This document shows positions 15,348 to 24,639 of a stretch of DNA of 64,000 nt, one piece after another; the first letter of the stretch is position 1, and the number at the start of each line of letters is the position of its first letter. The DNA lies in NCBI RefSeq assembly GCF_026339955.1, contig NZ_JAPEPW010000006.1, forward strand, positions 1-64,000. The letters are read 5' to 3'. Below the pieces are notes generated by a model. The model was not told where the DNA came from and searched no databases. It saw nothing but the letters and a program-made list of their open reading frames with translations. Position numbers and translations under genes: made by a program. Source of the stretch: Streptomyces sp. NBC_01549 (GTDB lineage: Bacteria; Actinomycetota; Actinomycetes; Streptomycetales; Streptomycetaceae).

Positions 15348-16831
15348 GCACGGCCCCGGCGTAGTTGATCTTTGATGGGTTTTGGGTCGTTTGCCCAGGG
15401 GGAGGGGTGCGAGTTGCCAGACGAGCGCGGCCTCTGATGATCTTTCAGGTTCCTACGCCAGAAGATCGTCTCAGGAGCCGCGCTCGTGTCCGCATCCTCC
15501 CTGATCAGCCCTGTCCTTGGCCAGCTCACCGATCTCGCGCTGTGGGAGGCCGAGCTCGCCGCCGACCCTGTGGCAGTGGAATCCGCGCTGGTCAGCAGGT
15601 TGCGGCAGGCCCCTGACCGGCGTGCGGAGCGTGGGCGGCGGCATCCCCTGGTGGTGATCCTGGTGCTGGCCGCGTGCGCGACGCTGGTGGTCGGTGGTGA
15701 CTCCATGACCGCGATCTGGCAGTGGTCCGCCCGCGCCCCGCAGGTCAAACTGGCCCGCCTCGGCGCCCGGTACGACCCGCTGGCCGGCCAGTACCTTGTG
15801 CCCAGCGAGCGCACCTTCCGCCGCGTGCTCGCCGACCTGGATGCCGACGTGCTGGACGCGGCGACCTGCGCATACGTCACCGACGTCGCGACCGGAAAGG
15901 CACCGACGCCCGAGGTCCCGGACACCCCGGGGCCCATCGAGCGCGAACAGCGCCGCGCCGCCCAGCGGGCCGTGGAACACCCGGCGCCGGCCGGGCTGCT
16001 GCCCGCTGCGGCTCTCGACGGCAAGGCCCTGACCGGCGCCCGCACCGAATCGGGGCGGGTCTTCCTGGTCGGGGCGGTCGACCACGCCAGCGGCGCGGTC
16101 CTCGGCCAGAGGCAGGTTCCGGACAAGCGCGGCGAGGGCGAGGCGGCCCGCATGCTGCTGGCCCAACTCGCCTTGTCCGGCCGGGTGTTCACCCTGGACG
16201 CCCTGCACACCACGAAGAAGACCGCCCACCTGATCACGGACCGGCTCGACGCCCACTACGTCCTGATCCTGAAGGGGAACCAGCCGCTGGCCCGCGCCGC
16301 CGCCCAGGCGCTGCTGGCCGGTACCGACGCCGAGTGGACCGAGACCACCGAGGCCGAGGACGACCGTGGGCACGGGCGCACCGAGCGTCGCACGATCCGC
16401 ACCGCCCAAGCCGACGACGCCCTCTTCCCCGGCGCGGGACAGGTCTTCCGCCTGCGCCGTGACACCGGCGGCCTCGACGGAACCTGGACCGGGAAGGAGA
16501 TCGTCTTCGGCGTCACCAGCCTGCCCGCCCACCTCGCAGGCCCCGCTCACCTCAACCACTACGAGAGGGTCCACTGGTCCATAGAAAACAAGATCCACTG
16601 GGTGCGGGACGTCACCTTCCATGAGGACAACTCCCAGGTCAGGACCGGCACCGCACCCCGAGCACTGGCCAGCTTCCGCAACCTGGGCATCAGCACGCTC
16701 CGCCTGGCCGGACGAGCCAACATCGCCCACGCCCGCCGCGATCTCCTCAACCACAACGACGCCTTCGCCGTCTACGGCATCTGATCAACTACCACGAAGC
16801 CGGACACAACCGAACAACGCCGGGGCCGTGC
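15348..16831 (+). mobile_element. Complete ISAs1-family element with target duplications
   Basis: A 1484-bp element. The ends are GCACGGCCCCGGCGTAGTT on the left and its near-perfect inverse on the right (18 of 19 match). The 8 bases CCCAAATA lie on both sides (15340-15347 and 16832-16839), the expected length of duplication for this family. Perfect duplication and an intact transposase point to a recent insertion. Confidence 0.92.
15486..16784 (+). CDS. ISAs1-family transposase
   Basis: A 432-residue DDE transposase of the ISAs1 type. It starts with a helical domain (LALWEAELAADPVAVESALV), a hydrophobic helix (HPLVVILVLAACATLVVGGD), then PSERTFRRVLADLDAD. The catalytic region shows AALDGKALTGART, FTLDALHTTKKTAHLI, YVLILKGNQP and the C-terminal VHWSIENKIHWVRDVTFHED with LRLAGRANIAHARRDL. 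Length and motifs fit an intact enzyme. It reads rightward inside an element with perfect target duplications, so it is likely functional. Start at GTG 15486 follows AGGAGCCGC. Confidence 0.93.
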   Translation: MSASSLISPVLGQLTDLALWEAELAADPVAVESALVSRLRQAPDRRAERGRRHPLVVILVLAACATLVVGGDSMTAIWQWSARAPQVKLARLGARYDPLAGQYLVPSERTFRRVLADLDADVLDAATCAYVTDVATGKAPTPEVPDTPGPIEREQRRAAQRAVEHPAPAGLLPAAALDGKALTGARTESGRVFLVGAVDHASGAVLGQRQVPDKRGEGEAARMLLAQLALSGRVFTLDALHTTKKTAHLITDRLDAHYVLILKGNQPLARAAAQALLAGTDAEWTETTEAEDDRGHGRTERRTIRTAQADDALFPGAGQVFRLRRDTGGLDGTWTGKEIVFGVTSLPAHLAGPAHLNHYERVHWSIENKIHWVRDVTFHEDNSQVRTGTAPRALASFRNLGISTLRLAGRANIAHARRDLLNHNDAFAVYGI

Positions 16832-17347
16832 CCCAAATAGCAGTCGCCCTTCGCCCTCTGATCCTTGCGCGGCACCAACGCGAACGCATCAGCCACGAAT
16901 AGCGCCAACTTCGCCCGGGCACGGTCTACTTCGCATACGTCCACACCCCCAACACGCTCCCGAACAGGACCAAGAGGAAGACCTAAAGGAAAGCCCTACT
17001 GGCATCTTCCTTGATCGTGAGGGAGACCACGGCCGATGGAGTCGGCTGGACAGTACCACCGGAGGAACTGATGACGGCAGCGGATGCAGTGCCCATAGTC
17101 TTCGTTCACGGGACGCGCTTTAGCGCGGGCAGTGGAGCATGCTCCTTGCTGCACTCCGGGACGAATTCCCGGTAGCCGCCGTCGACCTCCCCGGCCATGG
17201 AGAGCGCTCGGCTCAACCCTGGAGCCTGAGCACTGCGACAGAGATCATCGCATCCGCGGTGGACTCGCTCGACCGTGGGCCGGCTCTGGTCGTCGGGCAC
17301 TCGCTCGGCGCGGAACCTGTCAAAGCGATCAAGGCAGGTAGATCGTT

Positions 17348-18409
17348 CTAACGCTGTGCTGGGATCAGTGGGCCGTCTGGTGCCGGCTGGTTGATCCAGG
17401 CCGCTGCGGGGAGCTTGGGAGGCTCGGGTGGTTTGCGGACGAAGCGTTCGGGGTGCTTCGCGTAGACCGTCTGGAGGACGTCGGCACGCATCTCGCGGAG
17501 CTGCTCGGCGAGACCGAAGTGCACGTCGTAGGGCGTGTGCAGGCCGATCCCGGAGTGCCGATGCTCTTCGTTGTACCAGGTGAAGAACTGGGTGCACCAC
17601 GCCCGGGCGTCCTCGAGGGATCCGAAACGCTCGGGAAAGTCGTGCCGGTATTTCAGGGTCTTGTACTGGCTCTCGCTGTACGGGTTGTCGTTCGACGTCT
17701 TCGGCCGCGAATGCGACTTGGTGACGCCGAGATGGGCCATCATCTGGGCGACGTTCTGCGCGACCATCGGGGACCCGCGGTCCGAGTGGATCGTCAACTG
17801 CCCTGGTTCGATACCGTACTTGGCGATCGACTCGGACAGGAACCGCTCGGCGAGGTCCTTGTTCTCGTGGGCGGCGATCATCCAGCCGACCGTGTAGCGG
17901 CTGAAGATGTCGATGATCGTGTAGAGGCAGTAGTAGACGCCCTTGACCGGCCCCTTCAGCTTCGTGATGTCCCAGCTCCATACCCGGTTCGGGCCCTCGG
18001 CGACCAGCTCGGGAACGGTCCGGGGCGGGTGGACGGCCTGGCGGCGGCGTTCACGGACCTCGCCATGCCGTCGCAGGAGCCGGTACATCGTCGACTCCGA
18101 GCACAGGTAGACACCCCGGTCCAGGAGCACCGCGTAGATCTCGGCGGGCGCCATGTCGGCGAACTCCAGGGAATGGAGCACGTCGAGGACCCGTATCTCC
18201 TCCTCGGGTGTGAGAGCGCGGGCGTGTCGGCGCCGTTCTGGCCGCGGCTTGGCCGGGGCGGGGCTTCGGCGGTGTTGGCGGTAGTAGGTGGCACGGCTCA
18301 CGCCGAGAGCGGCGCATGCCTGGACGCGTCCGACCAGCCCGCTGAGCTCTTCAAGGGCCTGATTGCGGGCGGTGTTGAACGCCACGGCCGCGAGCTGGGC
18401 TTCGGTCAC
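17348..18409 (-). CDS. IS3-family transposase OrfB (DDE integrase part)
   Basis: A 353-residue rve-type integrase domain: HTH-21-like GRVQACAALGVSRATYYRQH, then VWSWDITKLKGPVKGVYYCL (first Asp), TIHSDRGSPMVAQNVAQMMA (second Asp), SHSRPKTSNDNPYSESQYKT (catalytic Glu in the SESQ segment), and EEHRHSGIGLHTPYDVHFG. GTG 18409 overlaps the orfA stop by 4 bases. The upstream frame continues open to 18640, so the main product is probably an OrfAB fusion made by -1 slippage at 18475-18481. Intact; likely the active copy. Confidence 0.92.
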   Translation of the reverse strand: MTEAQLAAVAFNTARNQALEELSGLVGRVQACAALGVSRATYYRQHRRSPAPAKPRPERRRHARALTPEEEIRVLDVLHSLEFADMAPAEIYAVLLDRGVYLCSESTMYRLLRRHGEVRERRRQAVHPPRTVPELVAEGPNRVWSWDITKLKGPVKGVYYCLYTIIDIFSRYTVGWMIAAHENKDLAERFLSESIAKYGIEPGQLTIHSDRGSPMVAQNVAQMMAHLGVTKSHSRPKTSNDNPYSESQYKTLKYRHDFPERFGSLEDARAWCTQFFTWYNEEHRHSGIGLHTPYDVHFGLAEQLREMRADVLQTVYAKHPERFVRKPPEPPKLPAAAWINQPAPDGPLIPAQR

Positions 18410-18819
18410 TGGTTCTTCTCGCCGTTCCGGGTCGGGGCGCTGTCCGTGGCGAACTGGTCGAGCAGCGCGGAGAGTTTTCCCTGGACCTCGATGACGGTGC
18501 GGGCCTTCGCGAGGTCGGCTTCCAGGCGGGCTTTCTCCGCCTTGAGCTTCTCGATCTCCTTGTCCCTGGGGTCCGCCTTCGGCCGTCCGGCCGACGCGGC
18601 GAGCGCGTCCAGGGCACCCTTGTCCCGCTGTTGCCGCCACGTCGTGATCAGCGACGAATACAGGCCCTCCCGCCGCAGCAGAGCACCCTTGCCCTTCTTG
18701 TCCAACGTCTCGTACTCCGCGAGGATCCTCGCCTTGTACTCCGCGGTATACCGGCGCGGACCGGCCGAACGGGCTTCTACCTGCGGATCAGGGGTCCCGT
18801 GGTCATTCGTGCTGGCCAC
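18406..18819 (-). CDS. IS3-family OrfA (HTH/coiled-coil part) with -1 frameshift site
   Basis: A 137-residue protein: a helix-turn-helix (RRYTAEYKARILAEYETLDK, LLRREGLYSSLITTWRQQ) followed by a leucine-zipper-like coiled coil (EIEKLKAEKARLEADLAKA). Start GTG 18819 has AAGGAG upstream. The complement of 18475-18481 is GGGAAAA in frame as G-GGA-AAA, a canonical X-XXY-YYZ slippery heptamer. A -1 shift there leads directly into the OrfB frame. OrfA alone normally represses; the fusion is the transposase. Confidence 0.9.
   Translation of the reverse strand: MASTNDHGTPDPQVEARSAGPRRYTAEYKARILAEYETLDKKGKGALLRREGLYSSLITTWRQQRDKGALDALAASAGRPKADPRDKEIEKLKAEKARLEADLAKARTVIEVQGKLSALLDQFATDSAPTRNGEKNQ
18475..18481 (-). 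promoter_or_regulatory. Programmed -1 frameshift heptamer
   Basis: GGGAAAA read as CAG GGA AAA CTC in orfA. Slippage by one base continues as ACT CTC CGC in the orfB frame. Copy 2 of the element has lost one G here. Confidence 0.75.
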
Positions 18820-19391
18820 CCGGGCACTACTCCTTCTCCGCCCTCGACTCAATGAATCATCCAGTATGCCTGACTCGATCTACTTTGACAGAGAGGGGCG
18901 GATACGCCTCGCTGGAGTTCGCACGGCATCATCCAGAACAACTGCGCGGGCTGATCCTCGCGGGAGCCAGCGCCTCCACCCGCGGCCTCTGGACGGTGCC
19001 ATATCGATGGGTCGCCAGGCTGGTCCCTCGTATACCGGCAGATCGGCTGGCCCAGTGGAACGACTGGTTACTGCGGCGGCTCGATCTGCGATAAGTGGTG
19101 GACGCAACGATCCATGCCGGCTACGCCTTCCATACCTTGCCCGCAGCCTGGGGTGAGGTGCTGGGACGATTCGATGCGGGTGCGATGCGTTTTGTGGAAG
19201 CTCCGGCACTGATCCTCAACGGCGAGAAGGACACCGTCTTCCGGGCCGACGAGGCGGACTTCGCCCGCGCACATCCCCACGCTCGCGTCGAGTTGATCCC
19301 GCGGGCAAGACATCTAGCGAACTTCGACGCCCCAGACGCCTTCACCGATGCCGTCCGCCGCTTCGCTCGGCAGCTCCCTGCCGTCAGCTGA

Positions 19392-19928
19392 GAGCGCCAT
19401 CGCCGAGACCCCGGCGCCCTTTGAATACCCACCGGCCAATTACGGCACGACCGGCAACCTGCAGTCCGCTCCGTGACGTTCCCGTCGATGTCAGCCAACG
19501 CCGGGCCTGAAGCCAACAGTTTGAGTGATCCCTCAGGGCCGTTTTCTCTCCGGACCGTTTCCTTGGCACCCACCAGCCATAGCGGGACTCACTCTCAGCG
19601 GTCACCTACAGCCCACAAACCCAAGCGATCACTACAGCGGCCACCGCGGCCCGCAGCAGACGGCACATCTGGGCACAGCCCTTCGCGGATACTTTCCGGG
19701 TACCAGTCCCCACGTTCCCCCCACCATCATGACTCCGGATCCCACCCGAACGCTACGTCCCCCGACCGGATGAGCAGCAGGCCGTCGATCGACGTTCCGT
19801 GGTTCCGCGCGATGCTGAGGTCAACATCCCTATGAGGCCATCTGGTCCCCAAGGTCTCTCATGACCGACGGGGACCGCCTGGCCGAAGTCGACGCAGACC
19901 GCCCGCGTCCAAGGCAGATCCCGTGCGA
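19392..19928. other. No gene recognised
   Basis: Between the hydrolase remnant and the maleylpyruvate isomerase-like pseudogene no start plus motif combination is convincing. A minus-strand stretch near 19780-19830 reads DVDLSIARNHGTSIDGLLL, which looks protein-like but lacks context. Probably decayed coding sequence. Confidence 0.3.
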
Positions 19929-20745
19929 TCAGGTGGCCACTTGGCGCAGAAGGGTCAGTCGGGAGACCGCGGTGCTGGACATGCCGAAGAGTTCGCTGGG
20001 CTCCGGACCGCGACCCGCGAGGCTGTCCAGTATTTCGCCGGTCTCTCCGGTCAGTTCCGCACTGAGTTCCGGCGAAACGGTGGCCACCATGACCGTGTCA
20101 TCGGCGTGGGTGATCTCATAGCCGTGGTCCGGACTCCCTCCGAGCGACGCCTTCGTCTGGACGTACTCGCCGGACCAGTCGGCCGGGGTCGCCGCTACGA
20201 GCAGCCCGTACATGGTGGCGAGACGCAATTCCGCAGCCGGGTACGACATCTTCAGGCCGATACACAGAGCGATGTCCCGTTCGTGCAGCCAGGCGTCCCA
20301 GAAGAAGTGCGCCGAGGCAACGGACCAGTGCAGTGTTCGGCGCAGTGGTCCCGGCCTGGCCTCGGATGGATTCAACTCTGCCTTGCGCTCAAGCAGACGA
20401 TCCTCTTCCTCGCTCAGGACAACCAGTTCGCGCAAGGTTTCTTCAGGACTCTGACCAGCCGACGCAGCGAGCCACACAGCAGGCGTCGTAGAGGGGTGGA
20501 ACGGCCCGTGCGCGGAGAACGGAGCCGTTCGGCCACCCAGGCTCGACACATGGAGGGAGGTCGCGTCACGTACGTGACGCACGACGTCGTGTACCGACCA
20601 CTCCGTGCAGCGTGTTTCTGCCCGCCAGGGCAGACGCATCGAAGGCGGTGACGGTCTTGATGAACCGGCGGCGTTGAGACCGGAACGCATCAAGTACAGC
20701 GAACGGGCCGTCGGTAAAGCCCCTCCGCTCGTCAAGTACACGGCG
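19929..20745 (-). pseudogene. Maleylpyruvate isomerase-type (mycothiol-dependent, DinB-like) gene, frameshifted
   Basis: The N-terminal helix VLDAFRSQRRRFIKTVTAF is in one frame and the continuation TEWSVHDVVRHVRDATSLHV, AHFFWDAWLHERDIALCIGL and the C-terminal sterol-carrier-like part (HADDTVMVATVSPELSAEL) are in another; the break is near 20620-20630. WSVHDVVRHV and WLHERD carry the metal-ligand histidines of the DinB-like fold, so the rest is well preserved. Either a recent frameshift or a sequencing error. Members isomerise maleylpyruvate or transfer mycothiol. Confidence 0.7.
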
Positions 20746-20771
20746 GGGTGGATCCTGCTCGGCGATGGCAC

Positions 20772-21585
20772 ACACTCCCTTCTTTCGATGTCCGTGGCCC
20801 TCGTCGCTTCTCATGTCACGCGACGAGGGACCATCCTACGGCTACTGCGCAGCCATCTCATCCCTCGGCGCGACGGCGAACCATGTGGCGGTCGCCTCCC
20901 TGATCCTCTGCCGGCGCCGAATGGGCAGACCTTCCGTCAGCCGGTGGCACGCTTCTAGATCTTTGGTGCCCCCACACGTCTGAGACGGTACGGGCCGAAA
21001 GCCAATCAGGCCGATGTCGCCCTGGACGCTCGGGATGCCAGTGTCGTCAGCTCCTCGGCCGACCGCGCGACGACACACGACGACGGTGCTCAGCTCGGTG
21101 AGCGTGTCGGCTCGGAGCGGAGTACTGATCACCGACGACACGGAGTTCATCAGGAACGGCACCGCCCACTGGGATCGGTCGGCAGTACACCGGCACCTCG
21201 CGAAAGATCGACACGTGTCGGATCCGGCTGTCCGCCTCGCGCGCGACCAGCCACGACCGGTCCTTGATGCCTTGATGGAACGGGAGTTGTATCTACCGAA
21301 GCCCCCTGGACATCCCACCGCGTACGTTGCCGGGCGGCGAAGGTCCATGACGACGGCGGGCTCCGGCACCGACTGCACCGTGGGCGACTCGGCCGGCTCA
21401 TACGGAGGAACCGACAGAGTGTCACACGCCCCCGGTCAGCGAGCGCTTGAAAACCTGCAGGGTGCGATATCGCTCCCGTCCGGCGAACTCCCCAGGGGCC
21501 AGACGGCCGGTCGTCCCGCCTCGACGCAAGAGGCTTTCCCGGGCCCCGATCAACTCCCAGTGCGCATCGGACAGGTCGCTGGGAC
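20772..21585. other. No gene recognised; probable remnants
   Basis: Open frames exist on both strands but none shows a start with ribosome binding site and recognisable motifs. A minus-strand frame (21378-20842) contains MNSVSSVISTPLRADTLTEL and GLIGFRPVPSQTCGGTKDLE, possibly real but unidentified. The right end merges into IS5-like sequence. Confidence 0.3.
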
Positions 21586-21843
21586 ACACACTTCACCGGG
21601 CACGCCGCCGCCCTCGGCGCCGACCTGAAAATCGTCCAACGTACCCCCGGGACCAGGGGATTCACACCCATCCCGAAACGCTGGACGGTAGAGCGGACCT
21701 ACGGCCGGCTGATGCTCAACCGCCGTCTGGTCCGCTACGACGAAACCCGCCCTCACCGCTCCGAACCCATGATCCACCTCGCCATGAGCGACCTCATGGC
21801 CCGCCGACTCACCAGTGAGAGCACCATCTCCTGGCGCACCCCT
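21586..21843 (+). pseudogene. IS5-family transposase C-terminal fragment
   Basis: The frame reads HAAALGADLKIVQRTPGTRG, IPKRWTVERTYGRLMLNRRL, RYDETRPHRSEPMIHLAMSD and fades after SESTISWRTP. WxVERTxG with the following Arg-rich stretch is the catalytic Glu region of IS5-type transposases. The upstream catalytic Asp region is missing. Confidence 0.65.
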
Positions 21844-21902
21844 GTAAAGCCGCACCCATCGCAGATTCCGGGAGGAAACAACGAGAGAAAACGACCTCTC
21901 AC

Positions 21903-22925
21903 TCAGCGCCAGCCGAGCTCCGGCGCCACGTGGGTGAGGATGCTCTCCAGCACATGGGCGTTGTAGTCGACGCCGAGCTGGTTCGGGATGGTCAGCAGCA
22001 GGGTGTCCGCGGCCTGGATGGCCTCGTCTTCCTGGAGTTGCTTCACCAGTACGTCCGGCTCGGCAGCGTACGAGCGTCCGAAGATCGCCCTGGTCGTGTC
22101 GTCGATCATGCCGACCTGGTCCCGCGAGTTGCGGTCGTGGCCGAAGTAGGCCCGGTCCAGGTCGTTGGTCAGGGCAAAGACGCTACGGCTGACCGACACA
22201 CGCGGCTCTCGCGTATGGCCTGCCTCCTTGTACGCCTCGCGGTACGCCTCGATCTGCTTGCGCTGCTGGACGTGCAACGGCTCGCCCGTCTCGTCGTCCT
22301 TCAGTGTGGAACTCTGCAGGTTCGTGCCCAACTTCGCGGCCCAGACGGCGGTCGCGTTCGAGCCGGAGCCCCACCAGATCCGCTCGCGCAGCCCCTCGGA
22401 GTGCGGCTCGATGCGCAGCAGCCCCGGCGGGTTGGGGAACATCGGCCGCGGGTTCGGCTGCGCGAAGCCCTCGCCCTCGAGAACCTTGAGGAAGGCCTCT
22501 GTGTGCCGCCGGGCCATGTCCGTGCCGGTCTCGCCCTCCGCAGGCGAATATCCGAAGTAACGCCAGCCGTCGATCACCTGCTCCGGTGATCCGCGGCTGA
22601 TGCCGAGCTGCAGCCGTCCGCCGGAGATGAGGTCGGCGGCGCCGGCGTCCTCCGCCATGTACAGCGGGTTCTCATAGCGCATGTCGATCACGCCGGTGCC
22701 GATCTCGATCTTCGAGGTCCGTGCACCGATGGCCGAGAGGAGCGGGAACGGGCTGGCCGCCTGCTGAGCGAAGTGGTGCACACGAAAGTACGCACCGTCC
22801 ACGCCGAGCTCCTCCGCGGCGACCGCCAGGTCGATGGACTGGTGCAGGAAGTCGGCCGCGGACCGGGTCTTGGAGTGCGGACTCGGCGACCAGTGGCCGA
22901 ACGAGAGGAAACCTATCTTCTTCAC
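21903..22925 (-). CDS. LLM-class flavin-dependent oxidoreductase
   Basis: A 340-residue luciferase-like monooxygenase, expected to use FMNH2 or F420. It begins KKIGFLSFGHWSPSPHSKTR, followed by AVAAEELGVDGAYFRVHHFA, SKIEIGTGVIDMRYENPLYM, DLISGGRLQLGISRGSPEQV and a C-terminal LLLTIPNQLGVDYNAHVLES. These match the LLM group 1 pattern of a TIM barrel binding flavin near the GISRGSP segment. The GTG at 22925 starts the homology; no strong ribosome binding site precedes it. The gene stands alone, between an IS5 fragment and a regulator remnant. Substrate unknown. Confidence 0.88.
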   Translation of the reverse strand: MKKIGFLSFGHWSPSPHSKTRSAADFLHQSIDLAVAAEELGVDGAYFRVHHFAQQAASPFPLLSAIGARTSKIEIGTGVIDMRYENPLYMAEDAGAADLISGGRLQLGISRGSPEQVIDGWRYFGYSPAEGETGTDMARRHTEAFLKVLEGEGFAQPNPRPMFPNPPGLLRIEPHSEGLRERIWWGSGSNATAVWAAKLGTNLQSSTLKDDETGEPLHVQQRKQIEAYREAYKEAGHTREPRVSVSRSVFALTNDLDRAYFGHDRNSRDQVGMIDDTTRAIFGRSYAAEPDVLVKQLQEDEAIQAADTLLLTIPNQLGVDYNAHVLESILTHVAPELGWR

Positions 22926-23014
22926 ACGAGGTCAAACCATCCGACGGCCGCGTTTGATTCCCTGCGCCGGCGCGGTGCGACCAGGCCGAACGGCAGGTGC
23001 GGCCATCGGGCCCC

Positions 23015-23239
23015 TCAGGGGTGCGCTTGCCGATTCCGCGCACTGCTGCGGTTGCGGATGGCATGCACCGGGTACCCGAGGGCGCTCAGCCGCTCCACAT
23101 AACGCCGTACCGTACGCGGCGCGCCCCCGAGCCGGTCGGCGGGCTCGGGGGCGGTCCAGAGCCGGCACTGCTGCGGCAGCCCGAGCAGGGTGAGCACCCG
23201 CTCCGTCGTACCCCGCTCGTCACCGCTTGCCACGTCCAT
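23015..23239 (-). pseudogene. N-terminal fragment of a YafY/WYL-type regulator
   Basis: About 75 residues remain: TTERVLTLLGLPQQCRLWTA, PADRLGGAPRTVRRYVERLS and ALGYPVHAIRN, the winged helix of YafY-like regulators. The WYL ligand domain is absent and the frame ends at 23015. It lies divergently from a DinB fragment and a VOC gene, which such regulators often control. Confidence 0.65.
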
Positions 23240-23300
23240 GGCGCCCCCTTCCATAGACAGCGGACCGATCCTGTCCGCCAGGGGTGTCAGGGTGGGCTCC

Positions 23301-23498
23301 ATGGATGCAGGCGAACTCGACTGGAACCGGACGCTGCGCGAGCAGTGGGCGGTCCATTGGAGACATCAGCTCCGAGCCCGGCTCGAGGGCCTCACCGACG
23401 ACGAGTACTTCTGGTCGCCGGTGCAGGACGCCTGGAGCGTGCGGCTGCGCGACCTCTACCTGCATACGAATCCCGCTACGAACGGAGCAGCCCGATGA
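23301..23498 (+). pseudogene. DinB-family N-terminal fragment
   Basis: ELDWNRTLREQWAVHWRHQL and ARLEGLTDDEYFWSPVQDAW match the first helices of actinobacterial DinB-like (metal-dependent hydrolase fold) proteins. After WSVRLRD the frame departs and stops, overlapping the VOC start codon by ATGA. The missing two-thirds suggest an internal deletion that brought the VOC gene close, which may now be translationally coupled to this leader. Confidence 0.6.
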
Positions 23499-23956
23499 GC
23501 CGCCACATCCAGGTCACCTTCGACGCTCACGACCCGCGGGCGCTGTCGTCCTTCTGGCGCGACGTACTGGGCTATGTCCACCCCGGCCCGCCCGGAATCG
23601 ACCTGCCCGAGGGCGCCGATCCGCTGGCCGCGTGGGACGACTTCCTCGCGCGGATCGGCGTACCGGAGGAGCAGCGCAACACGAGATCGGCCATCGAGGA
23701 CCCGGACGAGCACGGCCCACGGCTGTTCTTCCAGCAGGTACCGGAGGAGAAGGTCGCCAAGAACCGCGTCCACCTCGACGTCCGTGCGGCTCCCGGACTG
23801 CAGGGAGAGGAGCGGATGGCGGCGCTGGAGGTCGAGTGCGACCGGCTCGTCGCGCTGGGAGCGACGCGGGTACGTCGCGACGAGCCCGCTCCCCCGCTGA
23901 GCGCCGGCTTCATCGTGATGACTGACCCCGAGGGCAACGAGTTCTGCCTGGACTGA
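23495..23956 (+). CDS. VOC-superfamily (glyoxalase-like) protein
   Basis: A 153-residue protein with two beta-alpha-beta-beta-beta modules: HIQVTFDAHDPRALSSFWRD, GPRLFFQQVPEEKVAKNRVH, LDVRAAPG and FIVMTDPEGNEFCLD at the C-terminus. His, Gln/Glu and the terminal NEFCLD Glu are at the usual metal-ligand places of the vicinal oxygen chelate fold. ATG 23495 overlaps the stop of the DinB fragment (ATGA); GGAGCAG lies upstream. Members include glyoxalases, dioxygenases and antibiotic-binding proteins; which applies is not determined. Confidence 0.82.
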   Translation: MSRHIQVTFDAHDPRALSSFWRDVLGYVHPGPPGIDLPEGADPLAAWDDFLARIGVPEEQRNTRSAIEDPDEHGPRLFFQQVPEEKVAKNRVHLDVRAAPGLQGEERMAALEVECDRLVALGATRVRRDEPAPPLSAGFIVMTDPEGNEFCLD

Positions 23957-24255
23957 CCGAGGCGAACACCGCTAGTCCCTCATTGACGTCCACGATGTCG
24001 AAGCCTTCCTGAATACGTTGCCCAGGGCCACAAACGGTGATTGACCGTGCTGCGGCGGCTCTTCTGGCCCCTGCCTCCTGGGCGGTGCTGCAACATGCCT
24101 CACGGACCGAGAACCCTCATGTCGATGTCACCGAAGGAACAAAGGTCGGGCGGAGCCCGGCCTCAACTGCCACATTGACTCGACCCGCCTGCCGAATCCG
24201 TGGTCACCGCGATTGTGACCACTGCCGACACTCCCTCACCGAATCGGTCACCACG

Positions 24256-24600
24256 ATGAAAATGCCGCCGCCGGTCCCGATGTCGGAGATCCCGGGTGTC
24301 CGGACACGTCCGGCCCGCATGCCCTGCGGCACCTATGCCCCGAACTTACGGCTGAGCGAGTTCAGCAACGACGTCCCCGGCTTCACCGTGCACCCTGACG
24401 ACATGATCGGCACCGAACGGCATCCCGACCTCATGCGATCAATTGGTTGCTGCCAGGGCCCTACGGCGGAGGGCGGTGGCCTGAACCTGCTCTGCCAGGA
24501 CTGCGGAGCCGAGGTCGCCACCTGGCAAGCGGACTGCTATACCCAGAACCAGGTGATCTTGGGGCCAGCCGCGGTCTGTCTCTGCTTCTTCGACGACTGA
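24256..24600 (+). CDS. Small Cys-containing hypothetical protein
   Basis: A 114-residue protein from ATG 24256. The C-terminal half has HPDLMRSIGCCQGPTAEGGG followed by LNLLCQDCGAEVATWQADCY, a CC/CxxC arrangement that may bind zinc or form a knuckle, similar to uncharacterised Streptomyces proteins. The open frame continues upstream to 24037, but that part lacks protein character. It sits alone between the VOC gene and an IS21 remnant. No function can be assigned. Confidence 0.5.
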   Translation: MKMPPPVPMSEIPGVRTRPARMPCGTYAPNLRLSEFSNDVPGFTVHPDDMIGTERHPDLMRSIGCCQGPTAEGGGLNLLCQDCGAEVATWQADCYTQNQVILGPAAVCLCFFDD

Positions 24601-24639
24601 CCACAGCAGCCAGTGAGGCCGAACCCGCTGGCTTTCGGT

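Larger units (their letters stand above)
17311..18897 (-). mobile_element. IS3-family element, copy 1
   Basis: A 1587-bp element with ends containing CTGTCAAAG in inverted orientation (left CGGAACCTGTCAAAG, right inverse CCCTCTCTGTCAAAG). Target duplication GCG lies at 17308-17310 and 18898-18900; removing the element restores CTCGGCGGATAC, the hydrolase nucleophile region. It encodes orfA and orfB on the minus strand. A second copy lies at 52035-53620. Confidence 0.9.
17071..19391 (+). pseudogene. Alpha/beta hydrolase gene broken by IS3 insertion, a frameshift and a stop
   Basis: Rejoining 17071-17310 with 18901-19391 reconstructs an esterase-like alpha/beta hydrolase: IVFVHGTRFSAG (oxyanion region), VAAVDLPGHGERS, VVGHSLGG split exactly at the IS (nucleophile Ser), then YASLEFARHHPEQLRGLILA, ILNGEKDTVF (acid) and IPRARHLANFD (His). 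Three lesions are visible: one base missing near 17128 (GGC-AGTGG where the family needs Gly-Gln-Trp), the 1587-bp IS3-family insertion, and an in-frame TAA at 19092-19094. ATG 17071 follows GGAGGAA. The gene is dead; multiple hits suggest relaxed selection before or after the insertion. Confidence 0.85.

Noticed and set aside
15471..16754. Long minus-strand open frame opposite the ISAs1 transposase
   Set aside because: Shadow of a verified transposase inside defined inverted repeats; no motif of its own.
17453..19156. 567-codon plus-strand open frame
   Set aside because: Antisense to IS3 orfB/orfA and continuing into the hydrolase remnant; it repeats identically in copy 2 only because the IS does.
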